Below, piece after piece: positions 8,301 to 17,376 of a stretch of 64,000 bases of DNA (position 1 is the first letter of the stretch; each line of letters opens with the position of its first letter). Source of the stretch: Chloroflexota bacterium (GTDB taxonomy: Bacteria > Chloroflexota > UBA11872); NCBI GenBank assembly GCA_026707285.1, contig JAPOXD010000010.1:62001-126000 (forward strand), written 5' to 3'. The translations under genes and the position numbers were made by a program. The notes beneath the pieces were generated by a model. That model was not told the DNA's origin, searched no databases, and worked only from the letters and a program-made list of their open reading frames with translations.

Positions 8301-10397
8301 TTACGCCAGGTGCACCACCGCGTGCTTCCAGGCCGGGATCGTGATCTCAAATGCGCCGTCGTTGAGCGGAATCTCGGCCTTCGTGAGCAGGTTGCGCACA
8401 GAGTTGGGGCGGCGCGTGGGGCGGACGGTGACGGTAGCTGAGGAGCGCTCGAGATTGAAGAGAAAGGCCACGTCCCCGCCCTTGGCCGATCCGCGGACCA
8501 CCGGCACGACGCCCGAGCCCTCGATCGACAGCGGCGCTTCGATGGAAGCCGCCCGCACGTGGGGGAGTACCAGGTCCGGGTGTCCGGCGTCGCCGAAGCC
8601 GGCCGACAGCGACAGCCCCCACCAGGTGAACCGACCGTCGGCGCTGCGCACGGCCACCGTCTCGCCCTCCAGCGAAGCAACGGCCGTTGCGCCGTTCTTG
8701 GGCTCGAGGACGGCGTAGCCGCACGGAGTGCTGATTGCAATGGCCCCATCAGGCGCCTGGAGCACGTTTCGACCCTCCGCGATGTCCTGCTCGGTGATGG
8801 CGTTGAAATCCGCCACCCGCACGCCGAATCGCTTGGAGAATCCCTCCGGGGGTCCGTAGGACGATTGCCCGTCGGCTGAATACAGGCCAAAGCTGCCATC
8901 CGCCACGAGCTGCACATCGGGGTTGGCATCCAGCGTTTCCTCGATGCGCCGGCGCAGCTCATCGGTCATGAGCGCCGCATTGGTCAGGAAGATCAGCCGG
9001 TAGGGCGACCAGTCCATTCCGGGAGACACGATGTCGACCGGAATGCCGTTGGCCCAGAGCGTGCGGTGGACGCCGCGCAGGTCGTCGAGGTAGCGGTCGT
9101 CTTCGTCGTTGTAGCTGAAGAGCTCCTGGGACTCGCCGTGGTAGACGACGGCAACGTCCGCGGTGTCGCACCGGAGCGGCAGGTGGTCCTCCATGCCAGC
9201 CATCTGGCACAGGGCCTCGGTGGTGGATTGCCAGCGGGCGGTGGGTTGCCCGTCCAGGGCGATCAGGTTGTAGCCCGGGGACTCGAAGCTGAAGTACTCG
9301 GGGCGATACTGCCAGTACATGGCGCCCGCCCCGCCCGAGGCCAGGCACATCCAGAGCAGCATGGTGGGTTCCTCGGGCGCCGATTGCTTCCGCCAGGTGA
9401 CGCCGCCGCGTGACATGCCGGAGTAGATCTCTTCGTTCCACCAGCGACCGTTCTTGCCGATGCTGCGTGACCAGTCGTAGCCGAAGGCCCGCTCCGACAG
9501 CTTGTAGGGATCTTCGGAGGTCAGCAGGTTGTTGGACGACATGGACATGCCCCAGCTGTCGGCGACCGGCGCGCAGGCGGTGTCCTGCGGGCGCGGATAC
9601 CAGGCGCCATGCGAGCGCTTTTCATGCACCGGGTCCACGTCGTTCGCGACGTCCATGACCCACTGGAGATGGCCGGCCAGGTTCTCGTAGTGGAATTGCT
9701 TGTACAGCAGCATCTCGACGACGTTTTGGTTCGAGCGCGGCGGCTGCACGTCTTCCCAGCGCCGATAGCGGCGGTGCACACGCGCGTTCAGTTCGTCGAG
9801 CGTGAAGCGCGCTTTCAGCCAGGCGTCGTAGCGGGCCAGTGTGCTGGGGCAATAGCACGGGAGGCCGTCGGACGTTTTGCTCCACGCTGCCGAGAGCGCG
9901 ATACCGTCCCAAAGGCCCCACACCAGCAGGGCCGGGTGGTCCTTATAGCGCCCGATCATGTGGCGCAAGAGCTTTTCGCCGTATTCGCGCCACGCCGGAT
10001 GGTCGTAGCAGTGGATCTGGCTGCCCTGCGGATAGGCTGGGCTGGCGCTGGTCAGCGAGACGTGGTTGCGGTAGCTGACCACGCGCATGTCGTAATGCTC
10101 GCGCGTCAGCCACTCCGGGCAGGCGCCGTGCGTGGCCAGCGGGAGGTCGAGCCACATCCGCAAGTCGTGCTTGTGCGCCAGATCGAAGAGCAGGTCGATG
10201 TCGTCGGTCTCGTACATGCCAGGGCGCGGTTCGAGATGGTTCCAGTAGTTGAAGGTGCGGATGATGCGCATGCCGCCGGCACGGATGCGGGCGAAGTCTT
10301 CGTCCCATAGCTCCGGTTTGGGAACCGGCGCCCGGTAGTACTCCACTCCCACCGGAAACGGGACGCCGGGGATGCCGAAACCGTTATCGCTGTACAC
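8301..10397 (-). CDS. GH42-like beta-galactosidase-fold protein, paralogue 1
   Basis: The product has 698 residues with the GH42 layout: a TIM barrel (about 15-390), a trimerisation or glutamine-amidotransferase-like domain (about 400-570, with DVAVVYHGESQELFSYN) and a C-terminal beta domain. The opening (PVGVEYYRAPVPKPELWDED) and the MRIIRTFNYWNHLEPRPG block are typical of GH42. CYC at 181-183 resembles part of the GH42 zinc cluster. The nucleophile region is kept as RWWNEE with Glu322/323. Where GH42 proteins have Asn-Glu for the acid/base, this protein reads WGLWDG at 160-165, so that Glu is missing. The paralogue at 27000-29105 has the same change. No signal peptide is seen. Beta-galactosidase activity is therefore doubtful. 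Confidence 0.82.
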   Translation of the reverse strand: MYSDNGFGIPGVPFPVGVEYYRAPVPKPELWDEDFARIRAGGMRIIRTFNYWNHLEPRPGMYETDDIDLLFDLAHKHDLRMWLDLPLATHGACPEWLTREHYDMRVVSYRNHVSLTSASPAYPQGSQIHCYDHPAWREYGEKLLRHMIGRYKDHPALLVWGLWDGIALSAAWSKTSDGLPCYCPSTLARYDAWLKARFTLDELNARVHRRYRRWEDVQPPRSNQNVVEMLLYKQFHYENLAGHLQWVMDVANDVDPVHEKRSHGAWYPRPQDTACAPVADSWGMSMSSNNLLTSEDPYKLSERAFGYDWSRSIGKNGRWWNEEIYSGMSRGGVTWRKQSAPEEPTMLLWMCLASGGAGAMYWQYRPEYFSFESPGYNLIALDGQPTARWQSTTEALCQMAGMEDHLPLRCDTADVAVVYHGESQELFSYNDEDDRYLDDLRGVHRTLWANGIPVDIVSPGMDWSPYRLIFLTNAALMTDELRRRIEETLDANPDVQLVADGSFGLYSADGQSSYGPPEGFSKRFGVRVADFNAITEQDIAEGRNVLQAPDGAIAISTPCGYAVLEPKNGATAVASLEGETVAVRSADGRFTWWGLSLSAGFGDAGHPDLVLPHVRAASIEAPLSIEGSGVVPVVRGSAKGGDVAFLFNLERSSATVTVRPTRRPNSVRNLLTKAEIPLNDGAFEITIPAWKHAVVHLA

Positions 10398-10624
10398 GTC
10401 AACCCCTTGCTGGACGGCGCGTTCGCCGGTGGGTCGGCGAGGCGTTCCGCGCGCTTGGCATGGTGGGGCGGCCGGCGCGGGCCGTCAAGGCGTGAGCCAT
10501 GCGCCTGATTCACGAACCGGACGAATCGCCGTCGCTTGACATAAAGCCGGGGTGACTCAAGCTATCCGTCCGCGATCGGCACGGGGGTCACGTTCGAGAT
10601 AGGACGCCCGCGGGAGACGCCGCG

Positions 10625-11083
10625 CTAGCTTTTGAGCCGAAACACCGCCTCGACGGACAGCGGGACGTTGCGCGGCATCGTGCCCACGCCAACCGCCGAT
10701 CGAACGCCGCGGCCCTCGGGCCCAAACACCTCGAGCATGAGCTCCGAGCAGCCGTTGACGACCTCGCCGGCCTGGTCCATACCCGGCGCGGCGTTCACGT
10801 GACCCAGCATGCGCACGACGCGTTCGATGCGATCGAGCGAGCCGACCGCCCAGCGCGCGGCGGCCAGGAGCCCGATACCTGCCGCCCGCGCCGCCTGCTT
10901 GGCTTCCGCGACCGTGTATTCCGTGCCCACCTGTCCCGGACGCCAGCCCCCTCCCGGTGAGTGGCCCGAGACCCACACCAGGTCACCCGTGACGACGGCC
11001 GGGATGTAGGGCGCGTCCGGCAGGGGCGGCGGCAGGTCCGGCAACTCGATCCCCAAAGCGGCAAGGCGGTCTTCAGGCGGCAT
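10625..11083 (-). CDS. RidA/YjgF-family protein, UK114-like subgroup 1
   Basis: The product has 152 residues, longer than archetypal RidA (about 130) and matching the subgroup with the pattern PAVVTGDLVWVSGHSP near residue 29, then VRMLGHVNAAPGM near residue 90 and RSAVGVGTMP near residue 128. Arg128 falls at the position of the arginine that holds the carboxylate of imine or enamine intermediates in RidA. The family deaminates reactive 2-aminoacrylate-type imines formed by PLP enzymes, although this subgroup is less studied. Several PLP enzymes are encoded in the window. The gene lies alone, in the same direction as the GH42-like gene and 227 bp upstream of it. Confidence 0.88.
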   Translation of the reverse strand: MPPEDRLAALGIELPDLPPPLPDAPYIPAVVTGDLVWVSGHSPGGGWRPGQVGTEYTVAEAKQAARAAGIGLLAAARWAVGSLDRIERVVRMLGHVNAAPGMDQAGEVVNGCSELMLEVFGPEGRGVRSAVGVGTMPRNVPLSVEAVFRLKS

Positions 11084-11161
11084 GGCTGCGCCCTCAACGT
11101 CTCGGCGGCCCGAGATCAGTCTAGCGAGATCGCCATCAGCCGTGACGGCTGAGGATGGCTG

Positions 11162-11371
11162 CTAGCCTCCCAAGAGGAGGTCTGCGAGGTTCCCGGCCCT
11201 GGAAGATTCTTCTCGGTACATTTCCGTGTAGCCACAGTCGGCGCAAGATACCGCAGTAAACCTCTTGCTCTGCATGTCGAAGAATCTGGAGAATTTTCCA
11301 GCAAGCCTCACGTCTTCTCGGTCACACATTCGACAATCGCATTTTGGGCATACGAAATCACGTCTCACCAT
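11162..11371 (-). CDS. Small zinc-ribbon protein (COG3478-like predicted nucleic-acid-binding protein)
   Basis: The product has 69 residues with two CxxC-type knuckles: CPKC at residues 8-11 followed by CDREDV, and CADCGYTEMY in the second half. The overall pattern (FDMQSKRFTAVSCADCGYTE, then GNLADLLLG at the end) matches a widespread short zinc-ribbon family whose role is not established. G+C is about 52 percent by hand count, against roughly two thirds in neighbouring genes, and falls toward the 5' end. This points to recent acquisition or unusual constraint. The gene is divergent from the PH-domain gene, with about 250 bp between them. Confidence 0.78.
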   Translation of the reverse strand: MVRRDFVCPKCDCRMCDREDVRLAGKFSRFFDMQSKRFTAVSCADCGYTEMYREESSRAGNLADLLLGG

Positions 11372-11622
11372 GACTGCTCCTCGTCTTTTCCGCCCCTACG
11401 GTGTCCGCTCGTCATCGTGCCGGCCAGTCTATCAGTGATCGCGGCCGAGTCTCCGTTCAGATGACGGGATGCGTGGCGGCACATGGGCGACGTAACCTTG
11501 CCGCCCGTGTGGAAGGTCTTGTGTAAAGTGCCGTGCCGTTGGCATTCTTTGCCTCGGGTTTGGACCGGGACCTGGGGTGCCAACGGGGCTTGGTCGCCAT
11601 GAGGACCACGGAGGACGCGTCA

Positions 11623-12177
11623 ATGCAATCGGATCAGTCGGGTCTTCCCGGAGCAACCGGCAAGACACTCCGCGACGCCGAGTTCGACCGCGGGGTCATC
11701 CCCTACTACCGGTTGCTGATCTCCATGTATTTCGCCATCACCATTGTCGGGATCCCGCTGATCCCGTTTTGGCTGATCTTCAGCCTCTGGTACGCCCCGG
11801 AGTACCACCGGCGTCTGTCCGCCCGACTGACGTCCCAGGCTATCGAGATCCGCAAGGGCGTTTTCAATCGCCGCGAATCCACCATCCCGCTCAACCGGGT
11901 CACCGACCTGCGCTTGCACCACGGACCGATCATGCGCCGCTTCAAGGTGCGCGGCTTGCGGGTGGAGACCGCAGGGCAGTCCGGGCAGTACGCGAGCAGC
12001 GAGGGCGACCTCATCGGCGTGGTGGACGCGGCGAAGTTTCGCAACGCAATCCTGGTTCAACGGCAACGCGTGCTTGGCGCGGAGCCCGACGAAGACGCGC
12101 CCAAACCGGCTGCGGGAACCACCGAATTGCTCACCGAGATCCGTGACATCCTGGTGCGGATGGAGGCGAAGGAGTAG
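11623..12177 (+). CDS. Membrane protein with bacterial PH domain (YdbS/YdbT-like)
   Basis: The chosen ATG gives 184 residues. It is supported by GGAGG at 11610-11614, eight bases upstream; in-frame starts further upstream lack such a site. A hydrophobic hairpin (residues about 26-56, with YFAITIVGIPLIPFWLIFSLWY) is followed by a bPH2-type domain with ARLTSQAIEIRKGVFNRRESTIPLNRVTDLRL, the standard 'x-x-G-x-x-x-x-x-x-x-I-P-L-x-R-V-x-D' pattern. A short acidic tail ends in a predicted helix. Such proteins sit in the cytoplasmic membrane; their function is unknown, with proposed roles in envelope stress or export. Nothing nearby defines the role. Confidence 0.8.
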   Translation: MQSDQSGLPGATGKTLRDAEFDRGVIPYYRLLISMYFAITIVGIPLIPFWLIFSLWYAPEYHRRLSARLTSQAIEIRKGVFNRRESTIPLNRVTDLRLHHGPIMRRFKVRGLRVETAGQSGQYASSEGDLIGVVDAAKFRNAILVQRQRVLGAEPDEDAPKPAAGTTELLTEIRDILVRMEAKE

Positions 12178-12389
12178 CCGCCTCGCCGTAAGTCGCTGGT
12201 TTTCGCCACCCGCAACTCCGCTTAGGTTGGGACGGGCCGCACGTCGTGCACCGTGTAGTACGCGGAATCTCCGGGAGTGCTAGTGGGAAACAGAACGGTG
12301 CGGCTCGACGATGAGGCTGAGCGGGCAATTGCTGCCGTGCGCCAGCGAACAATGTGCGGGCGCTTGCGCCGCCGAATACATTGGCTTCC

Positions 12390-13667
12390 ATGCAGCGGCC
12401 AAACGTTCTGATCGTCACCGCTCACGACACGGGACGGTTCGTTGAGCCGTACGGCGTCGCAACCGTGGAAACGCCGCATCTCAATCGTCTGGCGGCTGAA
12501 GGCGTGCGCTTCAACGCCTACACCACGGCGCCGCAGTGCTCGCCGAGCCGGGCGAGCCTCACGACCGGCCGCTATCCCCATGCCAACGGCACCATGGGGC
12601 TCACCCACGGGGAGCATCGCTGGGACCTGGATTCCCGCGAGCGCACCATCCCGCAGATCCTGCGCACGGCGGGCTACCGCAGCGGCCACTGGGGCGTGGA
12701 GCACGCCGCGCGCAATCCCTGGCGCATCGGCAATGACTTCTACTTCGAGGGCCGCGACATTGCGTCGATCATTGCCGGGATGGCCGCGTTCATCGACGCC
12801 GATCCCGAGTGTCCGTTCGTGGTGCAGATTGGTCTCACCGAGACTCACCGGGTGAGCGATCACGGCTTCGGCGGCTCGCCGTTCGACGCCAGGGGGATCA
12901 CCGTGCCCGCCTACCTGCGGGATGCGCCGGACACGCGCGCCGATCTGGCCGACTTTCAAGGCTGCGTCAATCGAGCCGACGCGCACCTCGGCCAAATCCT
13001 CAAGGTGCTGGAAGGGCGCGAGCTGCTGGATGGGACCCTGGTGCTCTTCGTGAGCGACCACGGCATCGCCTTTCCGCGGGCCAAATGCACGCTCTATGAC
13101 CCTGGAATCGAAATCTCGCTGATCGCGCGGCTGCCGGGGACTCCGCTGAGCGGCGGTGTTGCTCCTAGCGGCATGGCCAGCATCATGGACGTCGTGCCAA
13201 CGCTGATTGGCCTGACGGGCGCGGAGGCCCCGGCCGATCTACACGGCGCGTCGTTGCTGCCGCTGGCTGCCGGTGCGTCGCCCGGTCACGCCGAGCTTCT
13301 CGTCGAGAAGACCTATCACAGCTACTACGACCCTATGCGCGGCATTCGAACCGATGATTGGAAGTACATCCGAAACTTCGAGGCCGGATTGGGCGTCGAG
13401 GTGCCGGCTGACGTTGCTGGCGGTGGCGCCTATCGTGACGTGGCCGGCCGGCTGGAGCCGTCGGTGCATGCGCCCGCTGAGCTGTACGACCTTGGATCGG
13501 ATCCCAATGAACAGTCCAACCTGGCCGGCCACGCGGAATACGCACGCATCGAGGCCGAGCTGGAAGCCAAGCTGGCGCAATGGATGCACGAGTCGCGCGA
13601 CCCGCTGCTTGACGGCCCGGTGGCGTCACCCTTCTATCGCAGGGTTGTGCACGGACTGTTGGGCTAG
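12390..13667 (+). CDS. Type I sulfatase (arylsulfatase family)
   Basis: The product has 425 residues from ATG 12390, chosen because the sulfatase fold starts directly with RPNVLIVTAHD. The signature CSPSRASLTTGRYPH places Cys50 as the residue converted to formylglycine. The metal site is suggested by HD near residue 11 and by VSDHG near residue 220. C-terminal blocks such as DWKYIRNF and ELYDLGSDPNEQSNLA are typical of family S1. It would hydrolyse a sulfate ester, on a sugar if the context is a guide. No signal peptide is visible, so it is probably cytoplasmic. A formylglycine-generating enzyme is needed for activation and is not in the window. The next gene on this strand, an SRAP protein, is unrelated in function. 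Confidence 0.9.
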   Translation: MQRPNVLIVTAHDTGRFVEPYGVATVETPHLNRLAAEGVRFNAYTTAPQCSPSRASLTTGRYPHANGTMGLTHGEHRWDLDSRERTIPQILRTAGYRSGHWGVEHAARNPWRIGNDFYFEGRDIASIIAGMAAFIDADPECPFVVQIGLTETHRVSDHGFGGSPFDARGITVPAYLRDAPDTRADLADFQGCVNRADAHLGQILKVLEGRELLDGTLVLFVSDHGIAFPRAKCTLYDPGIEISLIARLPGTPLSGGVAPSGMASIMDVVPTLIGLTGAEAPADLHGASLLPLAAGASPGHAELLVEKTYHSYYDPMRGIRTDDWKYIRNFEAGLGVEVPADVAGGGAYRDVAGRLEPSVHAPAELYDLGSDPNEQSNLAGHAEYARIEAELEAKLAQWMHESRDPLLDGPVASPFYRRVVHGLLG

Positions 13668-13717
13668 GCGTGTCACCATGGCGGTGACGCCGGTCGCGAT
13701 TGGGGGCGTCGCCACTC

Positions 13718-14431
13718 GTGTGCGCAAGGTATAGCCGTCACTCGGATCCTCAGGTCCTCGCGGACTTTTTCAGGTCCGCGCCGCTCGAGCCGGCGGTTGC
13801 TCCGCTGCCGAACTTCAACGTTGCGCCCACCCAGCAGTCGCTGGTGGTGTTGGATGAGCCTCGTCGACTGGAGGTCATGCGCTGGGGGCTCATTCCCGCG
13901 TGGGCCAAGGACGCGAGGTTTGGCGCGCGCACCATCAATGCGCGCGCCGAGACGGTGGCTGACAAGCCAGCCTTCCGTGCGGCCTTTCGCGCGCGTCGCT
14001 GCCTGGTGCCGGCTGACGGCTTCTACGAATGGATGGGGCCTCGCAATCGGCGTCAACCGCTCTACATTCACCGTGCGGACGGCCATCCGTTGGCATTGGC
14101 CGGTCTGTGGGAGTGGCACGCTGAATTCGGCCGGTCGTTCACGATCATCACCACCGCGCCCAGCACCTGGATGTCAGCCGTCCACAGCCGCATGCCGGCG
14201 ATCCTGGAGCCGGACGATTGGGACGCCTGGCTCTCGGCCGGCGACGACGACCCCGGGTGGCAGGCCGCCCTGTTACGACCGGCGGCGGAGGACGTGCTGC
14301 GGAGGCATCCGGTCAGCCGTGAGGTCAACGCGGTGGCCGGCAGCGGACCTGAGCTGATTCAGCCAATCGCCGCGCCGGAGCCGCAGACATCGCACGACCG
14401 AGAATCGCAGCCGCCCCTCTTCGGAGGCTAA
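13718..14431 (+). CDS. SRAP-domain protein (YedK/HMCES family, abasic-site DNA-protein crosslink)
   Basis: The GTG at 13718 is the right start because it is followed at once by TGC, giving Met-Cys-Ala-Arg-Tyr. The SRAP family needs Cys at position 2, exposed by Met removal, to form a thiazolidine link with abasic sites in single-stranded DNA. An upstream in-frame start would bury this Cys. Other family residues are visible: the FNVAPTQ block, MRWGLIPAWAKD, NARAETVADKPAFR (catalytic Asn/Glu region), CLVPADGFYEW and SAVHSRMP with the conserved His. The length of 237 residues is normal. The role is protection of abasic sites during replication. It is independent of the catabolic genes around it. 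Confidence 0.93.
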   Translation: MCARYSRHSDPQVLADFFRSAPLEPAVAPLPNFNVAPTQQSLVVLDEPRRLEVMRWGLIPAWAKDARFGARTINARAETVADKPAFRAAFRARRCLVPADGFYEWMGPRNRRQPLYIHRADGHPLALAGLWEWHAEFGRSFTIITTAPSTWMSAVHSRMPAILEPDDWDAWLSAGDDDPGWQAALLRPAAEDVLRRHPVSREVNAVAGSGPELIQPIAAPEPQTSHDRESQPPLFGG

Positions 14432-14468
14432 GGGAACCTCTAATCGACCAACGGATTCGGACAACGCG

Positions 14469-15701
14469 ATGACAGGAGGGCTTGGTGGGGGCGCCGTACC
14501 GGGCATGAGTGGCGGCCAAATGCCTGACCTCCACTCCGAGCTTGCCGACCAGGGATACGTGATCATCAGGCGAACGATTCCGCCCGAGCGACTGGACGGG
14601 CTCCGGGCGACGTTCGAGGTCCTGGTCGAGCGGCAATTCGATCGATGGCGGCGCGAGCGGGACGCGGCGGGCCGGTGGCCGGACAGCTACTTTGCCCGCC
14701 AGCCGCGAGTCCTGATTCAGAGCGTGGTCGACGCGTCAACCGCGGAGGCGGTTGAGCTTTGCCTGGAGGAGGGCACGCTCGGCGTGAGCCGCCGCCTGAT
14801 GCAGGCGCCGCACGCCGCGCCGACGCTGATGTCGCTGATGTGCAACCCCTCGGAGGACCACGGGCCGGATCGCTGGCACCGCGATATCCGACCCGCGTCG
14901 CTTGCTCCGCTGGCCGGTCTGCAGCACGACGCGCGAGCCAATGGCCCGGCGTACGTGCAGTGGAACCTTCCGCTCTACGACGACGCGGTGCTGTGGGTAG
15001 TGCCCGGCAGCCACTGGCGCGTGAATTCCGACGAGGAGAACGACATCCTTGCGCGTGACCCGTCGGTGCCCCTGCCCGGCGGAATCCCCGTGGAGCTGAA
15101 CGCAGGCGACGCCGTGGTCTATCTCAACACGATGCTGCACTGGGGCAGCGACTACAGCGCCAGGCTGCGCCGCACGATTCATCTCGGCTACCGAGCGTTT
15201 GGCGCCGCCATCTATCCGCACGCCCACGCGTTCAACTGGGATCTGGGCTTCACGAGCCGCCTCTCCGCCGACACGCGCCGACAATTCGAATCCTTCTTCG
15301 AGCTGCATGCCAACGAGCGGCGGGTGATCGAAGCGGTGCTTCGCGCGGCGCTCGAGCGGGATGCCGACGAGTTTCAGCGCCAGTTGGCGATCCTGCATCC
15401 CGGCGCCGAAGGTCGCGTGGTGGCCCTGGTGCTGCTGTCCAAGCTCGTCCTGCGGCTCGCCGGCCTTGCCCGGACCGATCGCGCCGGATTCGACCGGCGT
15501 AAGGACATTGCGGATGCCTTCTCCGCCGGCGAGATCGTGGCGATTGAGCGCCGGTTCGCCGCGCTCGATGCCGCGCTGCGTGCAGCGGACGACCACATCG
15601 TGCCGGGCTTCCAGGACGGCCCGGCGGGCTACGCAAACAACGACATGCCGGCGGGATTCGGCGTCGACGAGTTCATCGGCAGCTGGGGCGCGGCCGCCTA
15701 A
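14469..15701 (+). CDS. Phytanoyl-CoA dioxygenase-like Fe(II)/2-oxoglutarate oxygenase 1 (long form)
   Basis: The product has 410 residues. The facial triad starts with His137-x-Asp139 in RWHRDI; the distal His lies in LNTMLHWGSDYS near residue 225, followed by the arginine-rich RLRRTIHLGYR that would bind 2-oxoglutarate. VVPGSHWR near residue 180 is typical of the family. About 130 residues at the C-terminus (from LSADTRRQF on) extend past the usual double-stranded beta-helix and look helical, making this longer than common members. The start is uncertain: ATG at 14505 or 14520 would remove a Gly-rich leader. The family hydroxylates small molecules; the substrate is unknown. The gene converges with a second dioxygenase of the same superfamily, with 39 bp between stop codons. 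Confidence 0.85.
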   Translation: MTGGLGGGAVPGMSGGQMPDLHSELADQGYVIIRRTIPPERLDGLRATFEVLVERQFDRWRRERDAAGRWPDSYFARQPRVLIQSVVDASTAEAVELCLEEGTLGVSRRLMQAPHAAPTLMSLMCNPSEDHGPDRWHRDIRPASLAPLAGLQHDARANGPAYVQWNLPLYDDAVLWVVPGSHWRVNSDEENDILARDPSVPLPGGIPVELNAGDAVVYLNTMLHWGSDYSARLRRTIHLGYRAFGAAIYPHAHAFNWDLGFTSRLSADTRRQFESFFELHANERRVIEAVLRAALERDADEFQRQLAILHPGAEGRVVALVLLSKLVLRLAGLARTDRAGFDRRKDIADAFSAGEIVAIERRFAALDAALRAADDHIVPGFQDGPAGYANNDMPAGFGVDEFIGSWGAAA

Positions 15702-15740
15702 CTCCGTGGCGTCGGCGCGATTCGCGGTTCCGTCGGCGTC

Positions 15741-16646
15741 CTACATGCCGGGAGCCACGTCCTCATCCTCGCCTTGCTGCGTTGCGAAGAGGGATTGATA
15801 GCCCCCCGACCAATCCGGCGGAATCTGGCACGGACGCGGATCGTGGTGGGCATATCGGGCCGGATTTCCGCGCACGATGGCACCGTAGTAACTCGACATA
15901 ATTGGGTTGTAGGTGTAGGTGAAGGCATCGGCGGAGGAATAGGCATAGAGCAGCAGCGGTCGCCCGGTGTCCGATTGGTTCGGCGGCGATCCGTGGACGG
16001 TCCGGCAGTTGTGGATCGTCAGTGAACCCGCTGGTCCGGTCATGTATTCGACGTTCTCGAGGTCCAGGCTGGCCGCGTCGTCGTCCGAAAGCGCGCCGTT
16101 CCACGTCCCGTCGTCGTTGTAGAGGTCGAAGAGCGGGCCGTTGTGGCTGCCCGGAAGGCCGCCGAGCGGTCCTTGGTCGGGACCGCAGTCGTAGAGCAGG
16201 GTGCCGATCGTCGCCGGCGAGTAGTTCGTGTGCGGCCAGAACTGCACGTCCTGGTGCCACTTCACCTCTTCGCCGCCCTCCGCCCATTTGAAGTTCAGCT
16301 TCGAGTGGTGAAACTTCACGTCGGGCCCGACAACGTCCGCCGCCACGTCGGCCACGACGGAATCCGACGCGAATTCCCAATACGCGGGGTGTTGCTCGAC
16401 GGGGCTTGTCAGGCGCCGTAGCCGGGGATTCTCGGCGGTGTGGTCCGGCTCCAGGTCCCAGACAGCGTCGGATACCGTGATTTCGCGGCTCCGCTCGACG
16501 AAATCGTTCGTGACGTCGCGCAGCCGCTCGATCCACTCGTCGGGCACGACGTTCTCGACGAGGAGATAGCCCTTCTCGAAATACGACTCGCGCTGAGCCT
16601 GGGTCAGCACGCGCGGCGGATGGGAGAGGATTTGCTCTGGCGTCAT
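15741..16646 (-). CDS. Phytanoyl-CoA dioxygenase-like Fe(II)/2-oxoglutarate oxygenase 2
   Basis: The product has 301 residues. The motif is His131-Gln-Asp133 (KWHQDVQF), with the distal His218 in NCRTVHGS and Arg229 in DTGRP as the likely 2-oxoglutarate anchor. The N-terminal helix RESYFEKGYLLVENVVPDEW and the GLPGSHNGPLFDLY block are typical of PhyH proteins. It is probably a cytoplasmic hydroxylase of a small molecule. It shares only the superfamily core with the convergent neighbour, so this looks like independent recruitment and not a tandem copy. A divergent gap of about 190 bp separates its start from the GyrI-like gene. Confidence 0.9.
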   Translation of the reverse strand: MTPEQILSHPPRVLTQAQRESYFEKGYLLVENVVPDEWIERLRDVTNDFVERSREITVSDAVWDLEPDHTAENPRLRRLTSPVEQHPAYWEFASDSVVADVAADVVGPDVKFHHSKLNFKWAEGGEEVKWHQDVQFWPHTNYSPATIGTLLYDCGPDQGPLGGLPGSHNGPLFDLYNDDGTWNGALSDDDAASLDLENVEYMTGPAGSLTIHNCRTVHGSPPNQSDTGRPLLLYAYSSADAFTYTYNPIMSSYYGAIVRGNPARYAHHDPRPCQIPPDWSGGYQSLFATQQGEDEDVAPGM

Positions 16647-16838
16647 GGCGTAGCCTCCGAGGTTCGCGGACCCGTTGCCGTCAGCCTATCCGAGTATCGC
16701 GTGATCCGCTCGAAATCGCAGCCGGGGCCCGGCCCCAGCGCAACGGCCCCCAAGTCGGGAGGAGTTCTGGCGCGGGACGCATTCTGTGCGATCATCCCAA
16801 GCGCATTCCGGCATTCAGCCGAAACGCTGGCGATTTGA

Positions 16839-17318
16839 ATGACGACCAACGGCTCCACGACCACCGACATCACGCTCCAGCACGTCTCGTCGCAGCCCAC
16901 GCTCGTCGTGCGATTCAACTTCGGCGGACGGGACGTGGGCGAGCTGATGGGGCACGCCCTGGATGCGGTGCAGGAGTATCTGACGCGCGCGCAGATGAGG
17001 CCCGTGGGCCCGCCCTTCACGCGTTATCTGGCGATGACCGACGAGGTCAAGCGCGCCGAAACGGGATTCCCCGTGGAGTGGGCGATCGAAGGCGGTGATC
17101 TGGTCGTGGCCAGCCAGCTTCCGGCCGGGCGGGTGGCCCGCATGATCCATACGGGGCCGTACGAGAACCTGATGGACGCGCACAACTCGATGGTGGATTG
17201 GATCCGGGATCGCGGCCTCACGCCGTCTGGCGGTCCCATCGAGATCTACCTCAACGATCCCTTCGACGTCGAGGACCCTTCGGAGTATCAGACCGAGATC
17301 ATCTGGCCCATCGAGTGA
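16839..17318 (+). CDS. Stand-alone GyrI-like effector-binding domain protein
   Basis: The product has 159 residues that make up one AraC-effector-binding/GyrI-type domain. Family blocks include QPTLVVRFNFGGRDVGELM, PVGPPFTRYLAMTDE, PAGRVARMIHTGPYENLMDAHNSMVDWI and a final EYQTEIIWPIE. There is no helix-turn-helix segment, so it is not itself a classical regulator. Stand-alone members bind hydrophobic small molecules or sequester drugs, and some are small-molecule hydrolases. The gene stands alone between divergent and convergent neighbours, and a hairpin follows its stop codon. Confidence 0.85.
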   Translation: MTTNGSTTTDITLQHVSSQPTLVVRFNFGGRDVGELMGHALDAVQEYLTRAQMRPVGPPFTRYLAMTDEVKRAETGFPVEWAIEGGDLVVASQLPAGRVARMIHTGPYENLMDAHNSMVDWIRDRGLTPSGGPIEIYLNDPFDVEDPSEYQTEIIWPIE

Positions 17319-17336
17319 CGCGCGGCGCGTGAAAGC

Positions 17337-17360
17337 CGTCAGCCCCACGTCGGGCTGACG
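17337..17360. terminator. Hairpin between convergent genes, candidate bidirectional terminator
   Basis: CGTCAGCCC, a six-base loop CACGTC, then GGGCTGACG form a perfect 9-bp stem in the 58-bp gap between two stop codons. No T-run follows on either strand, so intrinsic termination would be atypical. Confidence 0.5.
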
Positions 17361-17376
17361 CTCGCACCCCAGGTCT

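Noticed and set aside
10536-10541. A TTGACA box on the plus strand in the gap between the GH42-like and RidA genes
   Set aside because: It points toward genes on the opposite strand, and no -10 box is found at 16-18 bp spacing.
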